Shown: positions 48,232-59,240 of the stretch, one piece after another | Numbering within the stretch: the first letter of the stretch is position 1 | Layout: each line of letters starts with the position of its first letter | Assembly (NCBI RefSeq): GCF_032854445.1 | Contig: NC_088302.1 | Span: 25,185,788-25,249,787 of the forward strand | Direction of reading: 5' to 3' | DNA length: 64,000 nucleotides | DNA from: Liolophura sinensis | Taxonomy: Eukaryota > Mollusca > Polyplacophora > Chitonida > Chitonidae | The notes under the pieces: generated by a model | Databases searched by the model: none | Seen by the model: only the letters and a program-made list of their open reading frames with translations | What the model was told of the DNA's origin: nothing | Translations under genes and position numbers: made by a program

Positions 48232-48494
48232 GTTGGCGTGCTAGCCAGACCACTGACTCAAGAACCTCTCACCGATGCGGACCATGATCTTAAGTCCAGT
48301 TCATGCTGGCTTCCTCTGCTGTCAGACGTGGGAAGGTCTTCTAGCAACCTGCAGATGGCTGTGGGTTTCCTCCGGTCTCTGCCCAACATCCTCCCAACAA
48401 AAAAACTGGGTGCCGTGGTATGGATGAAATATTCTTGAGTACGGCGTAAAACTACAAGAAAATAAATACATAAATGAATAACAAATAAATAAAT
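48232..48494 (+). mobile_element. near full-length diverged SINE (family 1)
   Basis: Damaged head GTTGGCGTGCTAGCC, then CTCACCGATGCGG, AGTCCAGTTCATGCTGGCTT, GGGAAGGTCTTCTAGCAACC, ATATTCTTGAGTACGGCG and an AAATACATAAATGAATAACA tail. The A-box is lost. Confidence 0.88.
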
Positions 48495-48685
48495 TTTACT
48501 GGATGGCGAAGAGTGTAGCCGGCTCGAACCTACCAAACATACGAAAATGGCTGTTGGCGAAGCGTGGATGCTCATTGGCGTTATGCATCGGTTAAGTTTA
48601 TAGTAACTTCGGCGGTATGTTCCATTATTTTTCACAGATAATTAAGCGATCTGAATTTTTAATTTTTATAATATGTCACTTTCAG

Positions 48686-48829
48686 GATAGCACAGGTTCA
48701 ACACGTGAAGTTAGCACGGAATCAAGCAATTCTCACATCTATGTCAATGTCCAAAAGCTAAAACATCCTGAAGGCAATACCCGGCCGGACGGTAGAAAAT
48801 CAAGTAAGGCTCATCATACAGACGACTGA
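48686..48829 (+). CDS. candidate terminal exon, cytoplasmic-tail-like with YVNV motif
   Basis: The segment follows a strong acceptor: a T-rich tract ending CACTTTCAG at 48685. It reads in phase 0 for 47 codons to TGA (48827-48829). The peptide starts DSTGSTREVSTESSNSHIY, then VNVQKLKHPEGN, and ends KSSKAHHTDD. It is hydrophilic, Ser/Thr-rich and acidic-basic mixed, without membrane segments. YVNV fits the YxN consensus for Grb2-type SH2 binding, so it could be the intracellular end of a receptor or adaptor. An AATAAA at 49459-49464 could serve as the poly(A) signal. No upstream partner exon is firmly identified. The open frame continues backwards through the intron-like sequence by chance. 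Function not assigned. Confidence 0.4.
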   Translation, partial: DSTGSTREVSTESSNSHIYVNVQKLKHPEGNTRPDGRKSSKAHHTDD

Positions 48830-49994
48830 AAACTATGCGTAAAAGTACATCCATTTATTTTCTCAGATTTTTTAGGAGTTTGAAAGGTATTCGAATATTT
48901 TGAAATCTATGATGGGCTTTATGAGCCATACTGACGGTATATAGGAACTCTGACGTCACGTCACCCTTTCCCTGATGTTCACCAGAAGGAAGGAAATTTT
49001 GGAACATTATTTCGATAATCTGTCACTCATGGATAAAAAGAGTTATTCCAACATTCAGTGTCGTGATTAGAGTTGGATACACTTCCTGTGATGCTAGAGT
49101 TCCTGACCTCTGATACTATGTTCCATAAAGCCCACCTCAGAATTCAAATGTCTGAGCGACTTAAACTCTTTATACAACAATCTAAAAAAATAAATGAAAT
49201 TATATTTATGTATAATTTTAAGTGGTCTATTTTACGATGCATACTTAAATTTTTAGAGGTCTTTTCCTTTAACCTTTACCTTACTGTTAGAAATGCAAGC
49301 ATGAAGCGGGTCGTTGGAAATGTCTGAAGGGAACAATACACGTTTGACATGAAGGTCCTGGCCAGGGTGAATGGCTTGACTTGAGAGGGTCAGTCAAATC
49401 AAATCGCTCTGAATGAACCGAGACACCCACTCTTGAAATGTCAGTCTGATGAATCAAGAATAAAGACGTTCAATTAGGTTTAACACATTCTGACTGATAT
49501 TACTGCTCAGGCCAGATTTGATTGATCATAGCGTTTATGACAACTGGCACTCTCCAAACATACTGGTGGACGGTCAAGGGACTATTGCTCTAGGTGTGGG
49601 TATTTGATTTTGTTTGAGTGTAGAGAATAAGAAGTGAGGGTGGTGATGAGACTGTCTATATTAGGGATGTGAGAGTTATTCGACAGTTACAGAGGGCACT
49701 GGCCTCCTTCCAGACAAGTCAGCTGATTGGTTTTATCACCCAGACAAACTTAATGAATGCAATCCCAGTATGTTCGACCCACAGTTGTAAAGATGTTATA
49801 AGACTGTACTTTCCAGCCGGTAAATCCTTTCCAAAGCTGATACTAAACACATCACGCCATCATTGGAAACTCTAAACTGGTTCTTTTCACGCGAACCCGT
49901 CTTACCCTGTTCCTTACTTTATATACTTTCTTTGTAATTAATTGCTTGTGTTGAACGTGGAAATCGGTCTTCTTATAGCGTGCATGCATACATC
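48830..49994. other. anonymous DNA, possible 3' UTR at start
   Basis: If 48686-48829 is a terminal exon, the first ~650 bases may be 3' UTR up to AATAAA at 49459. Otherwise nothing recognised. Confidence 0.3.
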
Positions 49995-50140
49995 TACCAC
50001 TGAAGTTGTGTGTTCTCACCACTGAAGTTGTGTGTTCTCATCACTGAAGTTGTGTGTTCTCACCACTGGAGTTGTGTGTTCTCACCACTGGAGTTGTGTG
50101 TTCTCACCACTGAAGTTGTGTGTTCTCACCACTGAAGTTA
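49995..50140 (+). repeat. 22-bp minisatellite (about 6.6 units)
   Basis: The unit CACCACTGAAGTTGTGTGTT-CT repeats with exact 22-bp spacing from 49995. Single-base variants are TCAC for CCAC in unit 3 and GGAG for GAAG in units 4 and 5. The last unit is cut at AAGTTAAAG. The GVVCSHHWSCV-type open frames are read from the repeat. Confidence 0.95.
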
Positions 50141-50762
50141 AAGTTACTAAGTACTTAGTAAACCTACTAAGTGACTGCCTACTGAAGTTTTCTTTGAGGC
50201 TGAAAATAGCACATGACGTCACTACTAGTGACTTCATCTCCGCGACAGACACATTAACCAACCTACATTGAAATATTTGTCGTACGACAGGGCACAGCGA
50301 GTGAAAAGGCAAAAAAATCATTGGGCTTCATGTATAAAAATCGTTCGGATATTACTTCGACTTCCTACAGAATAGCAGTAAAATTTGTGATATTATGCAA
50401 TACACATTAGTTGAGATGGAATTTTCTCTATTGAACAAGAAGTACACATACTTGAAATGTTAACTTCATATTAAAATGAAGATGCCACACTTAATACAAT
50501 TATGTCCCTTTTGGAGCAGTCTTAAAAATGAATTGCGCTGGCTATGTGCCCAGGGGAAATATAAGCTTTTTTATTTCATGTGTGCATAGTGGCATACAGT
50601 ATGGCGTCCGTCGTGGAATTTGGAATACAGCATTAGCGACAGTAATGTCTAATAAGTAAAAAATGTTATCTTCAAATGGCAATCATTTTGTTTACGGTGT
50701 CTGTTCCATATCTAAACACTAAAAGCACAAGTATTCTTAACTCAAAACCGAAGCAAAAGCAT
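50141..50762. other. anonymous non-coding DNA
   Basis: A small palindromic cluster, CTAAGTACTTAG, near 50147. No gene supported. Confidence 0.4.
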
Positions 50763-50969
50763 ATTTCATAGCCCAGCTCATGCTGGCTTCCTCTCCGGCC
50801 GTACGTGGGAAGGTCTGCCAGCAACCTGCGGATGGTCGTGGGTTTCCGCCGGGCTCTGCCCGGTTTCCACCCACCATAATGCTGGCCGCCGTCGTATAAG
50901 TGAAATATTCTTGAGTACGGCGTAAAACACCAATCAAAAAAAAAAAAAAAAAAAAAAATTTCATAGCCC
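50763..50969 (+). mobile_element. young 5'-truncated SINE (family 1), poly(A) tail, 12-bp TSD
   Basis: The element proper is 50775-50957. It starts at AGCTCATGCTGGCTTCC and matches the 55349 copy almost base for base. It ends CACCAATC followed by 23 uninterrupted A. ATTTCATAGCCC flanks it at 50763-50774 and 50958-50969. The perfect TSD, pure A tail and near identity to the consensus indicate a recent insertion. Confidence 0.97.
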
Positions 50970-51852
50970 TATAAAATGTTTTGTGCAAAATTAGTGAAAG
51001 CAATTGAATATTTTGTAATCTAGGCCAGGAACATATAACAGCGAAGTTTGGCTTTACCATTCTGTTATTGTGACATTTTAAAACTGGTATTAATAATTCA
51101 TTCATTTGAAGAGCGCGTGTGGAGTTACATAAATTTAGGTTTGGAAAATTTTTTAATAATATGGAAAAGAAAGTCTCTAGAACAGAGCTATTTGCTTTCT
51201 AATTGAAGTAAAGTGAACACTCTGATCAAGTAACATTATGAGGCAATGCTTTATAATTTTTACTTAATTTTGCTTAAGTCCTGGTACTTAAGTTGCTGCT
51301 GCTCTGTTGTGTTTTACATTTACACCTAGCGGCTTTCAGAATCTCTGGCGAACTGCATTGTGATCAACCACATAGACGGCGCTGTTATCCTTATGTACAT
51401 ATCTATCGCGTACATGGTATTTAACAGCATAGATGGCGCTGGTTACCGAGTGTAACCGTCTATCTTGTAGGCAGATTTTATACAGACCAGCATGTCATGT
51501 GTAACATCATAGCTGTTACCTTTTGTAGTATGAGATCCTTACATATTAACAGGAAAGACGTAATCGTCCGTTACTTTTAAATCACATTCTGTTTGTCATT
51601 TTCGAACTGTATCTAATACCGCTTAACCCAGTCATCTTAACCGTAAAGGCAGCCATGCTCATTAAACCTGCATGATGCCTTTATGAACAGTTGCAATCAA
51701 AGCGCGACTAAGATACTTTATTTAATTGTTATTTGAGCTGGAACTCATGAACTACGAATTTGAACTTTCATATGGAATTCATGCTTGGAATATCCACTGT
51801 CTGCCCGGCATCATTGAAAACTGATGACCGCTTGTTACCGGCTTTTTTTTTT
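50970..51852. other. anonymous non-coding DNA
   Basis: Two similar phrases, AGACGGCGCTGTTA and AGATGGCGCTGGTTA (51372 and 51429), suggest a small degenerate repeat. No gene supported. Confidence 0.4.
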
Positions 51853-51978
51853 ACATACCTTTGTCTTTGAGAGCTAGTGTTAAACGTTGTTTTGGAAATG
51901 GATCTTGCGATTACCGGCTTGGAACGCCCTTTACGGTCTACGAATGGTATACGAATGTCGGGCATGACGCTTATATTT
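51853..51978 (-). repeat. exon-like duplicated segment, copy 1 (unproven)
   Basis: 126 bases about 91% identical to 62579-62704 (11 differences by eye). In the minus sense an open frame containing IPFVDRKGRSK and TTFNTSSQRQRYV ends at CAAAG|GTATGT, a good splice-donor match conserved in both copies. About nine of the eleven differences change the amino acid, which argues against strong protein constraint. It could be a duplicated exon, a pseudogene, or part of an unnamed transposon. Confidence 0.4.
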
Positions 51979-52272
51979 ACGACTCATGCAGAATGCTAGA
52001 GACAAAGACTCTTACAGAACTGAATGGATAAGCGCACTCAATTTGGTTTCAAGCTGCAAGACCGACTTTAACACTATTATCGTAGGTAGGGAAAGTCAAA
52101 AGATCTGTACAGACAGAGTATGAAGGAAAGACAACAGATAGCCATGGTTATCGTGTAAAACGTAGACCAAAAAAGTATTGAAAGCATGCGTCAACCCAAA
52201 CCAATTGGGAAGTGCTACCAATATATCAGAAGAATCGGACTGTGTAATAAACTAAATGGAGGAAGGTTTAAT
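51979..52272. other. anonymous non-coding DNA
   Basis: Nothing recognised. Confidence 0.4.
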
Positions 52273-52403
52273 GTTTATTTATTTGAATGGCTTTTTACGT
52301 CGTTTTCAAGAATATTAGACATATACGACGGTGACCATCATTTTGGTGGGAGGAAACCGGGCAGTGCCCGGGTAAAACCCACAACCATCCACAAGTTGCA
52401 ACT
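52273..52403 (-). mobile_element. older SINE (family 1) 3' half, minus
   Basis: TTTATTTATTTGAATGGC, TTTTACGTCGTTTTCAAG, GGTGGGAGGAAACCGGGCAG and CACAACCATCCACAAGTTG, then it stops a few bases before the younger SINE starts. It is clearly more mutated than that neighbour. Confidence 0.9.
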
Positions 52404-52410
52404 TGCTGGA

Positions 52411-52682
52411 TTTTTATTTATTTATTTATTTGATTGGTGTTTTACGCCGTACTCAAGAATATTTCACTTATACGACGGCGGCCAGCATTATGGTGGGTGG
52501 AAACCGGGCAGAGCCCGGAGGAAACCCACGACCATCCGCAGGTTGCTGCCAGACCTTCCCACTTACGGCTGGAGAGGAAGCCAGCATGAGCTGGACTTGA
52601 ACTCACAGCGACCGCATTGGTGAGAGGCTTCTGGGTCATTACGCTGTGCTAGCGCGCTAACCGACTGAGCCACGGAGGTCCC
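52411..52682 (-). mobile_element. young full-length SINE (family 1), minus
   Basis: Inverted tail TTTTTATTTATTTATTTATT, then near-consensus sequence to the complete head, ending CTGAGCCACGGAGGTCCC. The A-box reads CGGTTAGCGCGC with CTCAGTCGG in the element sense. It carries the CCACCCACC variant. It abuts the older SINE half, so it inserted at or beside it. A clear TSD was not found. Confidence 0.93.
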
Positions 52683-55338
52683 TTGTAACCAAGTCATTTT
52701 CCGTCTATTTTCCGTGACTGTCCATGGACGTACATAAACAGGTTAATCAGGGCGCGGGAAGACAACTTGTGATTATAATACTCAGTTATTTTTTCTTACC
52801 CTGTGCAACTTGACGTTATAAGTCAGTTTTGTGGAGTCCCTGTTCGAGTCTTTAGTCTAGTACATTTCCGTGTGCATTATTTTTTTTTTAAAGCAGAGGA
52901 CAATATATATTTAGTATAACTGTACCAAAGTGTCACTGACAAACAGCAACAAATCTAGTAGTTGAGAAACTTCTGGCATCGACCAGGAAGAGAAAAATGT
53001 GTAAAGCGCGCCAAAACCTCACATATAAGTGGATGTTTTATTGTGAGTAATTAATGGTTTTATACTCTATTTGTGAGCAAAAAAAAAAAAAACATTTATC
53101 CTAAAGTTCAATGTATTTTTCACTTTGTATTACCCAGACAGCATTCGACATGTGCATGAGCGCAGCGGCATTTCACAAACTGCGTAGCAAGATGTTTTCC
53201 TGAAAATATTACTCCAAAGAAAACTCCCTTATGTCCAGGGTAAAACCAAGAGTATGTGTAATAATAACAGGAAACAACGGACAGGAACTAGAGTACGGAA
53301 GATTGAAAACTGTGAAAACTTAAATGCGTTTTTGATTCTGAAGCACGCTTATTTGATTAATGTAAGAAAAAGAATGACTAATTAATTCCCTCCCAAATGA
53401 AAAAGTGATTGATGTTACGGAGCAGTCATCTTAACCAACTGCCAGTCGACTTCAATAACACCAGCTCTTTAAAATGTCGATGCAACGTTTTCAGGAATGG
53501 CGTTAATTCTGTCTTGTGAGACACTTTTCCAGCAGTATCAAAAGGCCAGACGTGATTAATCACCTCGTTTATAAGAGCTGGCAGCCTCCACACTCTGGCA
53601 GTGTGTCAAGATGATGTTGGTCCCGGCATTTACCTTCGATCCTTACTAGGGATAAGAGACCGTGAGACCAGGAGATTGGAAAACCAGTAAACGTTGCTGA
53701 TAACCTTAACTAATCAGGAGATTTGCTTCTCAGACACAAGACCTGAATCATAGCTCCAACTACATCATGTATGGCCGACATTCATGCTTAGACCAAAGAT
53801 TCGTATACATAAACATACATAGACACAGTGTATGCTACATGTAACTTTTCAAGAGACCCTTCTGAAAACTGATGCGGAGTAACTCAGATAGTGCTTTTGC
53901 GCATTATTAAACAATTTTATTCTTACTTCACAAAAGTATAACAGAATGACGATAACATTATATAATATTTGATGTATTACATGTGCTGTCGTGTTGGCGT
54001 TATGCAACAATGTAATGAATAGGAAATTGTGTTTTCAGGTTGTGCCAATGAAACATCATTGCAAATATATCAATACAGGAACACAGTGCAGAAAAAACAG
54101 TGCATTTAACATAAAAACAACCAACAAACAACAGGGTAGTTTTGAGATGAAAGTCTTTGGTCGCTAAAAGGGAAAAAAGAAGTAATAGTCTATTGTGTAA
54201 CCTGTCAATAAATGCCTCATTTGCCGATCACCGGTGTCGCCTTGTCCCGGAGGCAGAAACAGCACATCTTTTATTCAGGAATTTCCTACGCAATCGCTTT
54301 GTTCATTGATCTCGTCTTCTTTAAAAAATGTTGGGATTTTCTTCAGGCGTCCACGTTATAATAAATCTAATGAAATAGTTACCTACTGACAGGTTAAGTG
54401 GTGCAGTACGACTTTGTTACCTTTAGCGATAAGAGAGACTTCAGAGACTACAAGGATGCCACCAACAAAGAGGCCTTTATGTTACACATGTCATCAACTA
54501 GCCAGAAGTCTATTGTCTCTCGAGTCAGTGGAGCCGCCTTAACAGTTATAACGGAAAGTCTCATTGCGGCTCAGCATACGAGAGCATTATACCTAAATTA
54601 TATTTTAACACATCTGTTGTCTCTAGAAATGCTTCAGGCTGCCTTCATCTGTAATACTGGTTATGCTGCCTTCATCTGTAATAAGGTCATTCTCACAGTG
54701 TGTGTACACACAGATCTGAGAGACCACTTCCCCAAGTAAACACAAGATCAGTGGAAATAATGTGGTGGGGCTTAATTTGATTTATTAACCAGGGTTGCAG
54801 AAATTGGAGTAATTCCGCTGCCAAACGAATGTTCGCCTACGTCTAGAGAAAAGAATAGGATACTGGAGTGTTAAGACCTATAACTGCAGACCATTGGCAG
54901 CTATATTATTAGCCCCTGCTTGTTTTGCAGATTCTTGTGGGGAAAATATACCTGGACAAAATGATAATGAGTTTTACAGTCTTCCTAAGCTTTGGGCGCA
55001 TGTACAGATTTCAAAGCAGGACTCATCTTGCATCAATTCCTCCATTTACACTTTTACTGGAAGACAAGTTAAAAGATAATTTAAAAGAAATTATTTTAAG
55101 TGAAGTAAAACGTGCATCGTTTTTGTGAAGAGTCTACTTTATGGAAATGTCATTGTAAAGTTTTATGGAGCAGCAAGGGAACGTAGCTGGTCAAACAGTG
55201 AGCTGTTTACGGATAAATGTTTGAATAAGAGGTTAATGTTCTCATTTAGGTCTTTATTTTTTTAAAATAGAATCTCGTATATTGCAATTCTTGGTTTCGT
55301 GGTTTCACCTACTTGGCTTGACTTGTTCTGTGTACCTC
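52683..55338. other. anonymous DNA with exon-like frame
   Basis: Mostly featureless; an A-run of 14 lies near 53078. The 113-codon frame at 54398-54739 contains DFVTFSDKRDFRDYKD and follows possible acceptors (ACTGACAG at 54391, GTGGTGCAG at 54406). It reads smoothly, but no family is recognised. Within it GCTGCCTTCATCTGTAATA occurs twice (about 54638 and 54665). Confidence 0.3.
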
Positions 55339-55598
55339 AAATGCCATAGGGGCCTCCGTGGCTCAGTCGGTTAAAGCGCTAGCGCAGCGTAATGACCCAG
55401 GAGTCTCTCACCAATACGGTCGCTGTGAGTTCAAGTCCAGCTCATGCTGGCTTCCTCTCCGGCCGTACGTGGGAAGGTCTGTCAGCAACCTGCGGATGGT
55501 CGTGGGTTTCCCCCGGGCTCTGCCCGGTTTCCACCCACCATAATGCTGGCCGCCGTCGTATAAGTGAAATGTTCTTGAGTACGGCGTAAAACACCAAT

Positions 55599-55634
<36 letters not shown>

Positions 55635-55639
55635 CCATA
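55339..55639 (+). mobile_element. youngest full-length SINE (family 1), 33-A tail, TSD
   Basis: The element proper is 55349-55629, essentially consensus: head GGGGCCTCCGTGGCTCAGTC, B-box GTGAGTTCAAGTCC, CCACCCACC variant, 3' end GTACGGCGTAAAACACCAAT, then a pure run of 33 A (55600-55632) with no AAATAAAT. AAATGCCATA flanks it at 55339-55348 and 55630-55639. All overlapping open frames are spurious. Confidence 0.97.
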
Positions 55640-56924
55640 TCATCTCCTCACAGAACCTTTCCTGAATTATTGCCATTTATGGACTCCGACCGCTAAGGCA
55701 CCGGAAGTCGTCTCAAGCCAGGTTTTCAATTAGCATCCATCAGTCACCCGAGATCGAGACAAATTTGGAAGTAAAGAAAACAATTTGACTGAAAATAGAC
55801 TTTCATGTAGGGTCCCTATATTATACTTACAGCATATTAGACTGTAGATTTCTGTCTACACTTCGTGCCTATCCCTTTGTTTCCTTGCTCTCCTTGCTCC
55901 CTTGGGTCTAATGTCACAATGGAATCTATTTACGTCAGATCATTATGGCGTCTACTTGTAACCAGATACCAGCGTATTCGTCAAGTCGCTTAAAATCTAT
56001 GCTAAAAACACCTGACAATGGAGCGCATGCAGTCACAACAGTGCGTGGAACACTTCCCTGAGATGAGCTTCAAGGATAGAGGTAAGCTCATTACTGATTT
56101 TGAAATCCTAATAGGGATGACTCTAGTTTGGACTGAACCACCGTCAGTCAATTATTCAGAGTTTAACTATGGCATTTTCTAAATACCAGAAGTGACTGAT
56201 ATCCAGTGTCTTGCGTAAAGTTTTGTTGTCATGATCGTAAATGAGAGAACAATGGGCAGCCTTTCCTGTCCAAAGTAATTCGAACCAGAACTGCGTAGCT
56301 CTAGCGATGACGACTGTGAGAAACTTGTTGACGTAGCAGTTATTTGTTATGAGAGAACAACGGTCAGCTCTGCTCAGACCCAACTCACCGTTGAAAGTAG
56401 AAAAGTTCCCTCATTAATCATACAAACTGAGCTCAGATCGGTAATCTAATTATCTTTGCAGATCGGAGCGATATCAATGAACTTCAGAGTAAATCCTGTC
56501 TTGTACTGTGGTGTCACTTTTTGTTTTGTTGCTAAAATGTTCGCTTAGAGTGAAGTGAAATATTCCTGCAGGATTAGATAACATCAGACGATATCATAGT
56601 AAACTAATTGTAGACTACTCCATTTGGCGTTTGATCCTTCTCTTCTAGGGTTGCCCATAGGGCTTTAGTAATAGTTAAAGAAATAGCTACAGTGAAGTAA
56701 GATTTTTTTTCTGAAATACAGACATATATCAGTCCCATCTTCTACGCGTGATGAGTACAGTATAGAAAAGCAGGTACGCTTTGGTTTAGAGGATTTTACT
56801 GCTTGTAAGGCCTCGATGACAATAGGCGCTGGACGACACACTTTTGGCTCTTCACGCGGTCTAATGTTCGTTTAAAATCACTTTTTTTCTGAAATAGTAT
56901 AGCAATAAGTATTACTTGCCAAAG
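55640..56924. other. anonymous non-coding DNA
   Basis: No supported feature. Confidence 0.4.
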
Positions 56925-57001
56925 GTCGGTGGTTTCCTCCATCCATTAAAAAATGACTGCCATCATGTAAGTGAACAGGAATCAAATAAATAAATAATAC
57001 A
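56925..57001 (+). mobile_element. SINE (family 1-like) 3' scrap with internal deletion
   Basis: GTCGGTGGTTTCCTCCATCC, GACTGCCATCATGTAAGTGA and AATCAAATAAATAAATAATA; the ATTCTTGAGTACGGCG part between them is deleted. Confidence 0.75.
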
Positions 57002-58883
57002 CTTAGCGATTGCTTACAATCTGTTTTAAGCAAGGTGTATTCTCATCTCGAATACACCCAAGTAGTTTTCATTAGCTTAAAGATACTACTGTTTTCTCAG
57101 TTGATTAAGTATTCAAATTTAATACTGGCAAATATGTTTTATTACATGACGGATCCTATCTCACCTGGATTACTATTAATACAATTGTTCGAAACATGAT
57201 CAGAACACCAGAAATAGGTCATTCGATTTTCTCGCACCTGGTTTTAAGATACACAGTGTTATACTAGCTCTGTCTATATTAATCCGAGATCACACTAATT
57301 CGTATTTCAATTTCTTTCATTTTCATGCAGCTTTGGGTCTATGAAAATGGAAGAAATTATTAACAGAATGTCAACGTATTGTGTTTTTGTTTAAAAGAAA
57401 ACGAAACCTTTAGTTAATCATATTACTTAATCTATTGCTAATCACTTGTTGTGCAAATAATATATTATGTGTTGTTAAATTTGAATTGGTTTCATTAGAT
57501 TCTCAAGTCAGCTTCTATGTCTGTTGACTGACTTTCTTGTTTTAGGGATGGAGCAAGCCCTATTTCACTCTCTATCACTCTCTCTCCTAAAGTGGGTTTG
57601 AAATCAATCGTCATCGAGTTCATCATTGTGATGTCATGGGAAATCCGGAAAACACTAGGTTACAACTGTGTGAATCTTTCATGCTGTTCAAGGATGGAGC
57701 ATAAGAGCCATAGACATCATTAATTATTGTCGATGTAAATGTTGTTACCCCCAACGGATACAGCTGCTAATCCAATCTGAGCCTTCCAAACCATCCTGCT
57801 GACAAAGAGATTGCCACCAGCACAAAATTAAAAACAGATCATGGTAGTTACGTGGCATGAGAATGACATTAATCCGGGGATTATTTTGGTCATTGCTTGG
57901 CAGGCTGCGAGGGAGGGATTGAAAGATAACCCAATATTGTGTGTTGTTTGGTTGCTTGTGGTTGCTGAACAAATGAATTAGCGTACACGGTTCTCTTATC
58001 CATTCGTTCTTTTCTGTCCCTCGTGAGACGAAACTAACGGCGTATTGTTTTTAGGTTCCTGTTTTCGTTATTTGCAAGGGACTAGACATATTATATATTT
58101 ATATAACGACAAGTAAAGGGAGTAGAAACTTTTTGATTAACCAATTTATGTTGAAATTTATTTTAAATGGCAAAGAAATTCAACTAGATATCAGACCCGT
58201 TGTATAACCGGTGACCATAAAAGTAGGTCAGCTGAGCGCCAAACTCCATGTCCCTAGTAGCCATAAGTAAGGCGCGAAAACTAAAACACGTTCTGGTGAC
58301 GGACTATGATTAATTTAAGCCCACACTAGCTGTTATCTGCACCATTAAGCCTGATTGATGCAAGATTGTAAGAATTTAACCAAGTAAATGATTATTAGCG
58401 TTAGCCATCTTATTGAAAAACCTGACCTTTTATTAGTAGCTTGACACCATCGGAAGATGTAAATGTAATATCCGGGTTAACGTAAGTATGGGACACTTGG
58501 TGCAGCATTTACTATATGGAACATTCATTCAAGAAGGAAATCCCAGAAGGACGTCCCCAGTGCCATTGGCATCTGTTCTGTCGTCTGTCTGAGGATCAAC
58601 CTCTATGAAAACCTTGTATATATAATTTTCGCAGAATGGATTCTATTTGAGATTACCGGTATTCACTGTTCCGGTTTGTTTCAGAGTTAGCACATACAAT
58701 CACGCTGTCGTTGGTTGCCTCAGTGCTGCACTGAGCGCCTATAGCCGACAATATAGATTGTGAGAAGCCTTTCAGTATGTACATGGCTTTCAGTATGTAC
58801 ATATACATGGAGTTGCGATGACCATGTTTTATCTGTATAGATGTCGGTGACCGTAATTACTGTTTATTTATTCATATGGTTAT
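57002..58883. other. anonymous non-coding DNA
   Basis: About 1.9 kb without a supported gene or repeat. Confidence 0.4.
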
Positions 58884-59240
58884 GTTTGTGCGTGGCTGTG
58901 CGTGGCTGTGTGAGGTTGTGTGTGGCTGTGTAAGGCTGTGCAAGGCTGTGTGGTTGTGCGTGGTTGCGTGTGGCTGTGCGTGGCTGTGTGAGGCTGTGCG
59001 TGGCTGTGTGAGGCAGTACGTGGCTGTGCGTGGCTCTGTGTGGCTGTGTGTGTGTGCGTGGTTGTGTGTAGCTGTGCGTGGCTGTGTGAGGCTGTGCGTG
59101 CCTGTGTGAGGCAGTACGTGGCTGTGCGTGGCTGTGCGTGGCTGTGTGAGGCTGTGCGTGGCTGTGCGTGCTGTGCGTGCCTGTGCGTGGCTGTGCGTGG
59201 CTGTGTGAGACTGTGTGGTTGTGTGTGGTTGTGCGTGGCT
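58884..59240 (+). repeat. G/T-rich decamer minisatellite
   Basis: About 35 degenerate units of GTGCGTGGCT and variants (GTGTGAGGCT, GTGTGTGGCT, GTACGTGGCT). The strand is almost free of A and strongly G/T-biased. A 10-bp unit gives a 10-residue Cys-rich peptide repeat in every frame, which explains the open frames at 58876-59109 and 59040-59408. These are not Cys-rich toxin or structural genes. Confidence 0.93.

Noticed and set aside
52186-52623. 145-codon open frame with RIFHLYDGGQHYGG-like text
   Set aside because: It is read through two inverted SINEs. The same peptide recurs over every SINE copy (8880-9071, 22958-23143, 55408-55638).
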